Part shown: piece by piece, positions 55,517 to 64,000 of the stretch | Layout: each line of letters opens with the position of its first letter | Numbering within the stretch: the first letter of the stretch is position 1 | From: Polytrichum commune | Taxonomy: Eukaryota > Streptophyta > Polytrichopsida > Polytrichales > Polytrichaceae | Assembly: GCA_950295325.1 (NCBI GenBank) | Contig: OX485803.1 | Coordinates: forward strand, 20,770,001 to 20,834,000 | Direction: 5' to 3' | Length of the DNA: 64,000 nt | The notes under the pieces: model-generated | What the model was told of the DNA's origin: nothing | Seen by the model: only the letters and a program-made list of their open reading frames with translations | Database searches by the model: none | Program-made: the position numbers and the translations under genes

Positions 55517-57860
55517 TGTCGCACACCTCTCCACGAGGAATGCTTGCAACACCATAGGCACAAGGGGGACCCCAGAGTGACACCCAGGACTTGTGATGCC
55601 ATTGGTGAGAGGGCCCAAGTGATCCTACTGTGGGTGAGGGCCCTAGGCGTTGAGAACGCCTCCCACCCATGGATACTAAGAGTCATGAGGGTAAGGCCAT
55701 GAGTTATGAGTAGCTTATGATGGCTCAATTCTAGAATGCTAAAGAACACCTCAATCAGAGGTGTGAGCTAGGAGATATGGCAATTTGAGTGGGGCGTTGT
55801 CCCGGGACAGAAGTGACATGGGAGTGGCGCCCGGGACTGCCTAGGTTTAAACAGCCATAACTTCCTCAATACCTGCGTGCATGGGCAAGTGAGGGGTCCA
55901 TCGGCATCTATGTAAAGAGTAGATGACGATAGAGTGGTTGCTTGACAACATCAAACATCATATGTAGAAGTTATGGTGGTCTGAAGTTGTTGGGAGGTTC
56001 TAGCCCCATCGGCTAAGGGAAAATGCCTACTTGGCCCCAACCCTTGTAGAAAGACAAAAGGATACTTGACGGTGGGGTAGCGGCCCTGCCCAAAGTCCTA
56101 AAGGCTTATATGAGTGAGGCGGCTTAGCCGACCGACCCCCCGGAGCATACTTGGCAATTTGCTCCGGGTAGTTGTAGTGTGTGAGCCCAAAATGGTGCCC
56201 ACAGTTGTTCTTAACCCCTATTGTCCATCAAATTCGGTTTTACAAATTGATTATGTTATTTTGAAAACTAAAAAGAGTGCAAGAGTGGGCTTTGTTTTAA
56301 TATTGAAGTAAGGGTGAGGTTTGGTGTTTAGTTAGTTCAATATGTTAAGTTTGTTTAAGAGTGATATTATGTTAGGAAGAGGAAATTGAATTGGTTTGAA
56401 GGCTGGGTTTGGCGGCCAAGCTTTGTGGCCGATTTAGGCCGGGTTGTTAGCCGTTTTAGGACAAAAGCACTGCACCCTAGAATTTCACGGCCCAGGGACG
56501 GGCCAGTTGGTTGGGAAGAGCTGCGGCTCTTTTCGTCTCTCAGTAGGAGTTGCCTTGCGGCCAGGAGGTTGCGGGCGGAAGGGCCTGGTGTGTGCATGAA
56601 TCAGAGCAGCTGACCAGGGATTTGGAGGTTTCCGGCTAGATGCCCAGGGTCGCTCATGAGAGTGGAGCATTGGGCGAAAGGGATGCAATTGCTGGGTCAA
56701 GGGTGTGGGACCATTCAGTGCGGGGAGTGGACTGTTCGGCGAGAGGTTGGAGACCGGCCATCGAGAGAGCAAATTGATGGCTACGGGAAGGAGAAAGTTA
56801 GCCGGCCAAGGGAGTGACCGGTGCTGCAAAACCACAAACTGATAGCTTGGGTTCGGAATGCTTCAAAGAACACACTGTGGATTATTGGAGGACCAGGGAG
56901 ATTCGGAGTGTGAGGGTCCGGAGGCGACCTTTGACAAGTATAGCTGGTAAGAATCTGATGGGAGGACCAGAAAGCAAGGCGGCCAACGTTGCTGCAGAGA
57001 TGGATTTACCTCTGAAGCACTGCTGAACTCCACCCAGCATTGTCGGCTACACTGGTACCATGCTGGGCCGGGCCGGGACGGGCCTTGACGGGCTACCGCA
57101 ACTACCCAACAGCGTAGATTCAAACTGAGGGAGAGCACCTGTAGCTCAGGGTTAGGGGCTCTAAGGGTGGCTGAAGGCTCAAGGCACCCAGCTATGGTCT
57201 AGATAAGGGACTGTAAGGCAAAGGGAGCACCTGGGCTTGGTATCCGGTTTGGGCCTAGGAAATTGATTAGTACAGTTGAGGGGTTTTAGAGGGTAGGCAC
57301 TTAAGGGGGGTGTAATTAGGAGCTAGGAGCATTAGCGGTGTGGGATTGGTAACTCGCGTGTGAGTGAATCCATACTAACACATTGTGGGGGGTTTTCTGT
57401 GTGAAAGCTTGGGGTGTTTCTAAACGCTCAGGGCTCAAGTTATTGTGGAATAAATGGCATTGGTTGTGGTATTACTGACGTGACCGTGGCTGAGCAACAT
57501 CATCGAGAGTATTGGCATGTGTGACAACGAACATGTCAATCTTAAGCCTCCATTCGGACTACCACGCAAAGGGATGGAGGTTTAGGACTGACATAGTGTT
57601 GTTTTGGCAACACAATGATCAACTCAAGAGTGGACTTCCATCACCTTAGCCATTGGCTACCCACTAAGGGGAGAGTCCTACACATTATTAGGCTCTAGCA
57701 TGTGTAGGAGGGTTTGGTGACCAAGCCATGAGCTTGAAGGTCTGTGGTATTGGGAGTTAATCATGCATGTGAGTGGTATGTGCAGATTAGCGCTCGTGGC
57801 ACTTGCTAGAGTTGGGAGGTGGTCAAGCTAAGTTAAGGAAAACTAGCAAGGGTCACGACA
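55517..57860 (+). repeat. Solo LTR of the chromovirus family, TSD AAGTT, split by another LTR
   Basis: It begins TGTCGCACACCTCTCC, ends AGGGTCACGACA, and is flanked by AAGTT (55512-55516 and 57861-57865). Without the nested insert and its duplication it is ~925 bp, close to the 973-bp LTRs at 4057 and 7331, from which it is clearly diverged. A 5-bp duplication directly around one LTR shows that the internal region was removed by LTR-LTR recombination. Confidence 0.9.
56180..57593. repeat. Nested solo LTR (1414 bp), TSD TAGTG
   Basis: The insert begins TGTGAGCCC and ends GGACTGACA (TG...CA). It is flanked by TAGTG (56175-56179 and 57594-57598), and its removal rejoins the outer LTR exactly. 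It is GC-rich between 56400 and 57100 and has no PBS or PPT inside, so it is best read as a solo LTR of a different family. No other copy was seen here. Confidence 0.82.
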
Positions 57861-57899
57861 AAGTTACTGCCTACCTTATACCCATGGGTTACACACCTT

Positions 57900-58220
57900 A
57901 CTACTGTGCGATCCCCTTGTAATTATGTGTTGATACCTAATCCCGTGCCTAAGGCCTTAATCCCGTGGTATGTATTTAAGTTATCTCCTAATTCTTACTC
58001 CGTGGTTTTCAGTCTTCTTCCTCCGTCTCCTAGTTACTGTGTTCTCTTGGCTTCAGCCTTCCTAGTGTTTCCCGGCTGTTGTTGGCCCTTGGCCTTGCTT
58101 TTGCTTGCCCTCGGCCCTGCTCCAGGCTCTTTGCTTTGGGCTTTAGCTATTTCCTTGTTGTTACCCTCGTACCGGCTTCGGCCATCTCCTCTAGCCCTCT
58201 TGGCCCTTGTGAGTCTATTC
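57900..58220. other. C/T-rich low-complexity stretch
   Basis: Repeated CCTTGGCC/GCCCTTGG and GCTTTGG-like pieces give a long Leu/Pro/Ala-rich frame on the plus strand. This looks compositional, not a gene. Confidence 0.4.
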
Positions 58221-58329
58221 TAAATATTGCTAATCTTGGGTCAAATTTCTAGCTTTAACAAGAGTTGTCCAATTGACCCAAAAACATATTCAATTGTGTC
58301 TTAGCACAACCATGCTACAATCTATCTAT

Positions 58330-61300
58330 CCAAACCCGTGTCATTCATCCCAATAAGGCCATGGAAGTTCCGTATTGTTGTCATTCAGTTTCACTTTAGT
58401 AAGGGTAAAGTATTGCAACCAAACTGGGTACTTAAATGCCCATAAACTCCCCACTAAATTGCACCAGGCCACATTTGACCTTCTTGAAGTATCCACCACA
58501 AGCCACCCATTTGGGAATTGCATCTTCTGGACTCCTGTACAAACCAACTTACTCTTGTGAAGTGGGTGGGTCATCAATTTGGCTAAGCATCTGGACACGG
58601 AAGGAGTGGTAAACTCTAACAACTTAACCCAAAAATCATAGTAAATCTCAGTAAGGGAGAATTTTGTTCGCATTTCCTCCCATCTCAAAAAATTCATTCC
58701 AACTTGAATCCTAAATGTCATGGAGGTATTGCAACCCTTTCTTATAAAGAACCAAGGCTTTGTCCATCGTAATGCCAAAATAAATTCCGTGATACTTTGT
58801 CTTCCACCAAGATTAAGTTGCAAAATGTCTTCTTGGCAAGATGGAGAGAGGTTAAGAACCTATGGGATAGAGACTATTAAAAACCTATGGGATAGAGAAC
58901 CTATTAGACTTGCCTTGGATAGAGAAGCATGGAGAAATCAACCAAAGAGAGGTAGGACCCAAGTTGCCATGGTAAGTAGGTTGCAACTCATTGATTCGGA
59001 ACCCCAACAAAATTTGTAGATTAGCATGATTGGGCAAGAGTGCTTGAATGATCCACTTGCTCATCAACACCTTCATAGCATCATCTAGCGAAGTAAGACT
59101 AAGGCCTCCAATATCTTTGGCATCCTACAGTTGTCCTGGCTCACTCGTGCGCGTGCCATGTTCTCAAATCCAAACCACAAGTAATTGCATAACAAAGCTT
59201 TAATCTTCACTAAAACTTTCTTTGAGCTAGCCCACACCGCAATGAAATAACAAAGAGATGACATCAACACATGATTCCCAATAAGGGCTCTACCAACTAA
59301 TGACAAATGTGTAGAGCTCCAGTACTTGAGCTTAGCTTTGACTCTGTCAACAAGAAATTGATCAATGTTTTGCAATTCCAGATGTAGACCAAATGGTGTG
59401 CCCAATAGCATTGACAAGTCACTAGTAGCGGCCCACTTCCATTGATATTTATGCATCCATCTCAGTGAAGTTCCCCAATTGCACCAATATGCTACAGTCA
59501 TGCCAATAAATTTTGAGGCGAGAAGCGATTCCATGATTACGAGAACCTTGACAAGTTCTCAACACTAGCCTATTTCATTGTCATAGTAAATGACGTGTCA
59601 TCAACATACTGACTAATGATTTTGTTGGGCATTGCATTGAGGAAGGAAAATACCTTCAATATGCCCAATCTGCACCGCATTCTTGATAGCAACATTCAAA
59701 GCTTCCATAATAATAATAAACAAGTATGGAGCTAGAGGACATCCTTGACACATTCCTCTATGAAGGTCGAAAGGTAATGTGGCTTGATTCTGAATGTTAA
59801 CCGAGACAACCGCATCTTAAAATAACAATCTAATCATATTCGTAAAGGAGTTAGGCATCCCTAACTTCTCCATAACTTTAAACATAAACCTCCAACCAAC
59901 TTTGTCATATGCCATATTAAAATCAAGTTTAAGGAAGAGTATATCTTGACGCGACTCCTTAGCCCATTGAATTGACTCATGTGTAAGGAGGATGTTGTCA
60001 AGGATAAACCTCAAGGGAAGAAAGGCCGTTTGGTTGTTATTAACTACCTCTACCAAAACAGGTGAAGACGCATAAGGAGAGCTTTGGCAAAGATCTTATA
60101 AATGATATTGAGAAGAGTAATAGGCCTCAAGTTAGTAAGCTTCAATCTATCCCATTCTTTACACAACAACACAATCAAGCCATGTGTAGCTTCATTGGGA
60201 GATCTACCTCATTTAAGAGATTTGTTCACCAAAATGGTGAAATATGTACTTGTGAATCTCCAATATGCTTTAGAAAAATCTACAGTGAGGCCGTTTGGGC
60301 ATGGACTCTTCTCTCTTGCCAATGTCTTAACTGTGCGGGTAAGCTCCTCCTCTATCGTGGGTGCCTCAAAAACCTTCTAAGCATCAAGATAAATTTTACA
60401 AGGGACATATCGCAACAATTTTTGCATAATATTCTTCTTTCTGCATACACATAGGCATGTTGGAGTACAACTTAGAGCAAAAGGAGTTGCAAACATTTGC
60501 AAGATCCGAGCTCAATGTACAACTGAATCATCGTCATCATATAGTTCAGATATAAGGCCTTCCGCCGAGTGCTCCTTAACAAAGGAGAAGAAGTATATGT
60601 TCATCCTATGTCCAAATGTCATCCTTTTGGTTTTAGACTAAATTCTATGCCTATCTTCTCTCCCCTCTAAAAAGATCTTTGGTTGAGACCAAAGGTTCTT
60701 GATAGTAGATTTATTTGTCTCATTGAGCAGGTCAAAGTGGAGTTCAACTTGCCAAACCTCAAGAGCTTTGTGGAGTCTACCTTCTTCCAACCTAGCCTCT
60801 GCTACTTTGGCAGTACATATTTTTTTTTTTAATCACTCAACTTTCCTAAGCTTTGTAAAGAAAGGTGGGGGGGGGGGGGGGGAATGCTTCCCTTAGGACT
60901 TGAATGGGATCTTTGGCCTCTCGGAGAAGTGTAGCTTAGCCTTTCAATAGGAACCCCTTGAGGATTAGTGTTGAGATTAATAAGAAGAGAGACTTGATGA
61001 TGATCAAAAATTGATGAATCCCAAAGGATGTTACAATGACAATATCATAAGGTCTTGGATTGAGTTGGAAAAGAAATAAAATCTATCAAGTTTCGTGAGA
61101 ACTATAGTGCCATCTTCCCTAAGGTTATCCCAAGAGTACATTGGGCCGTTATTCCTACTAAAATAGTCTTTGATATTATATTTGTTTTTTTATATCAGTC
61201 CATACTTAATCTCATGAACTAGGTACATGAGAACGATGACCTATCTAGAGGACTCTCTATTATGTTAAAGTCTCCAAACATAAGCCACCTATTGTCCAAA

Positions 61301-61625
61301 GACGAAGTTGAAGTACTTCAATCCACATAACAGACCTTTCCCCATCCAAGTTTGAAGCGTAAACATTAAGGATACCAAGATTCCCACCTTCCAAACCTTT
61401 AAATCCAATCCACTGAGCTCTATTTCCAAATATCGTGCCTTGGTTGAGAATTGGGAGTTGCAGTCTAGGATTAAAACACATGGCAATATCACCATATTTT
61501 GCACCCACTTTCATATTCTCAACCTCATCGCAAGGGCTAGCTTCTATAGACCAAAATTTTACACTACAACAGAACACGTCTTTTACAACTGGGTTTTTCA
61601 ACTTCTACAAGTGAAAAAACCCAGA
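58330..61625 (-). pseudogene. LINE (L1-type) ORF2 relic: endonuclease, RT, C-terminal region
   Basis: Read right to left. The AP endonuclease part (61601-61260) has GGNLGILNVYASN and then ERSVMWIEVLQL. The RT finger/palm (60056-59817) has NQTAFLPLRFILDNILL and ILFLKLDFNMAYDKVGWRFM. QGCPLAPYLFIIIMEAL lies at about 59748-59698, and the catalytic block ISQYVDDTSFTM at about 59616-59581. After another shift come LSMLLGTPFGLHLELQN, KYWSSTHLSLVGRALIGNHV and NYLWFG (59534-59085). The extreme C-terminus (58823-58341) is weaker. Several frameshifts and stops. The 5' end seems cut near 61625 and no A-tail was found at the left. Confidence 0.82.
60867..60881. repeat. Poly(G) tract inside the LINE
   Basis: A run of ~15 Gs interrupts the LINE near the endonuclease-RT linker. 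Other G or C runs are at 29734-29752, 30066-30080, 37628-37640, 38318-38333 and 48091-48104. Confidence 0.85.
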
Positions 61626-61979
61626 CTTTACTGACGTGGAAAACGACCAGTCGCTTCAGACAAGAAGTGAAGTGTGGTCATAGTCATGTCGGACAGGGTG
61701 TTCCCAATGGACACGTTCCCAATGGCAATGAAGTTTGGTATGCTCCAATGCTTTACTTCTTAAAGTTGTGTCCTACTTCACTACACCTCGTCAATATAAG
61801 TAAGATAAGACACACGTTCATATAACTAGGCCTAGTGGACTCATGGCACTGGCACCAGTTATGTATGGTGTTTGCACTTCACTACACAGAGTTATAACAT
61901 GTAAAATGCATATATATACATTCCAAATTACTAGTCAATGTTAACAACGTGATTGAAACAAATAAGTTTCATCGTGACG

Positions 61980-62720
61980 ATGATTAGTTGAATTAATTTT
62001 CACACATTACTGTTTCCCGTAATCGCGGACAACAAAGCGAAAAGTCAATAACGTTGCGTAGTAAGCGTCTCTGACTGCTAATAGTAAATAAATACAACAA
62101 ATGCATATTTCTTTACTACATGTCGTGATATCTACTTCACTGAGTGGAATAATATTTACATCAACCAGTGATTTCTGGCCTACATTCTGAGGTCATGTGG
62201 TTGTCGTATGTCTTTGTTATGTATTACTAGTAGTGAAGTGTATATGACTTTGCCAAGTCATATGTTTTTAATGCAAATGATTGCGTTTATTGTATCGAAT
62301 AATATGGGGTTCACTTGACATAGTGATATGTTCCTGGCATACACATTATATTGCCACTGGTCATACTAGACAATAACTTTGCGTAGTAAGCGTCTGTTAC
62401 TGGTAGGAGAGAATAAATATGGAAATGACATATATTTCTTACTTGATGAAGTGATATCTACTTTACTATGTAAAGTAATGTTGACAACAAACTTTGGTGT
62501 TTTCCCTACGTTGTGAGGTCATATGGTCTTCATATATCTTTAGGGTTTATTATTAGTAGTTAACTTCATGTTCACTTTGCTAAGTGTCATGTTTATGATG
62601 CAAATGATTGCGTTTACTGCAACTAGTAACATGAGGATGACTCATTAAGGTCATATGCTTGTGGCATGCACCATGTATTTCCATTTATCATACAAAATAC
62701 AGTCACCTACAAAATGCAGT
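61980..62720. repeat. ~325-bp tandem repeat, two units, with a third partial unit at 63.3 kb
   Basis: GCGTAGTAAGCGTCT starts at 62056 and 62381. Each is followed by TAAATA, CATATTTCTTACT, GTGATATCTACTT, GAGGTCAT.TGGT and GCAAATGATTGCGTTTA in the same order. A related piece (ACGTAGTAAGCGTC, then ATACGACAATGA) is at 63345-63440. Non-coding. It lies beyond the 5' side of the LINE, but a link is not shown. Confidence 0.7.
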
Positions 62721-63484
62721 CACACAAACATGGTAATGATGTTAAAAAACCAAATCATATTTATACAATAGTATGTCATGAATGTTTTACAAATCGCTAC
62801 TAACAATGGTAAGCACTAAATTCCAAAGGGGTCAATATCTAAAAATCAACATAGGTCTACAAATCCACTCCACACTCACGTATCCGCACACAACCTTACC
62901 CAGTCACCTGCCCAAAGAATGAAATGGCCCTTTGCTTGGCCAATTGTAACCTCCCCTTCGTGGCAATGGGAGGTTTATCACCCCGACGCTTATCCATCAA
63001 TTTTTTGTCTCCTTCTTTCTCCATTTTCTTCGAGCCATTTTTTGATGGGCTATACCTCAATTTCTCTGCAATGTTTATTCAACCATTTTAGCCTTACATT
63101 GATTAATGCATTGTAAACTAATGTAGAGAACGACATTAATGTTAGTTCTACCGAACATGGCCGAAAGTTTTAGAATTTCCTAGTTTTAGAATTTCCTACA
63201 GCTGGTTCTTAGTATGCACCACTTCTTACATAAATGTATATCTCTTTAAATCCATCTCTAATGTCTAAACACTCCACGGCTTTATGGCTATCACATTACT
63301 GCTTCTAGTAATATATAACAACTATGTTGCAGGCCAATAACTATACGTAGTAAGCGTCAGTGACTATGGGTAGTAAAAAAAATACGACAATGACCATTAT
63401 TGCATACTGGCTACAGTGATACTTCACCATGTGGAGTTATGTTTACATAAAAATATAACTTAGAATAAACACTCAGAATAATGC

Positions 63485-64000
<516 letters not shown>

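Noticed and set aside
56386-56835. GC-rich gene candidate with overlapping long frames on both strands
   Set aside because: Fully contained in the nested 1414-bp solo LTR with exact TSDs; frames on both strands reflect high G+C.
57906-58223. Leu-rich membrane-protein-like frame of 105 codons
   Set aside because: Built from repeated CCTTGG/GCTTTGG pieces in a C/T-rich stretch; compositional and without homologous structure.

Overview
This window is repeat-dominated nuclear DNA from a plant. I infer a plant from a Ty3/gypsy chromovirus with a plant-type initiator-Met primer-binding site, a PIF/Harbinger ORF1 of the plant Myb/SANT kind, and dense Tourist-, hAT- and Mutator-like MITEs. The lineage cannot be fixed from sequence alone. 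I see no intact protein gene. Nearly everything recognisable is a transposable element or a decayed gene, often nested one inside another.

1-9.0 kb: two copies of one degenerate Ty3/gypsy chromovirus lie head to head. Copy 1 (+) runs off the left edge and ends with a 973-bp LTR (4057-5029). It abuts the RNase H region of copy 2 (-), whose 5' LTR is 7331-8304 with a PBS at 7317-7328. Copy 2 in turn splits a PIF/Harbinger ORF1 (8305-8935). The simplest reading is copy 1 inside copy 2 inside the ORF1. Both copies share the same loss of the reverse transcriptase core and the same tandem ~229-bp RNase H duplication, so they look like a non-autonomous subfamily.

9-33 kb: a MITE landscape. It holds an ACCGG-rich family (eight copies in the window), a Tourist-like family with TTA/TAA target duplications (nine copies), a family ending in TTTAGTGTCAC, a long-inverted-repeat element (10797-14080), an 8-bp-TSD hAT-like element inside an ACCGG MITE, a pogo/Tigger remnant, and the first of two Mutator-like MITEs with 10-bp TSDs and G/C-homopolymer ends.

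33-44 kb: a ~1-kb intronless pseudogene of an extended short-chain dehydrogenase (DFR/CCR-like) at 33480-34503, a perfect 46-bp hairpin at 35160-35271, non-LTR fragments, a tandem array of ~313-bp units, and a possible TATA-containing first exon at 42528-43205.

44-64 kb: more MITEs, an open reading stretch from a non-LTR element (47702-48090), a zinc-finger LINE fragment (52020-52640), a solo LTR nested in a solo LTR with perfect TSDs (55517-57860), a LINE with a readable YVDD (58330-61625, -), ~325-bp tandem repeats and a 147-bp (AC)n tract.

No genes here work together as a pathway. The order of events is one of repeated insertion: exact target duplications give relative ages for several nests.
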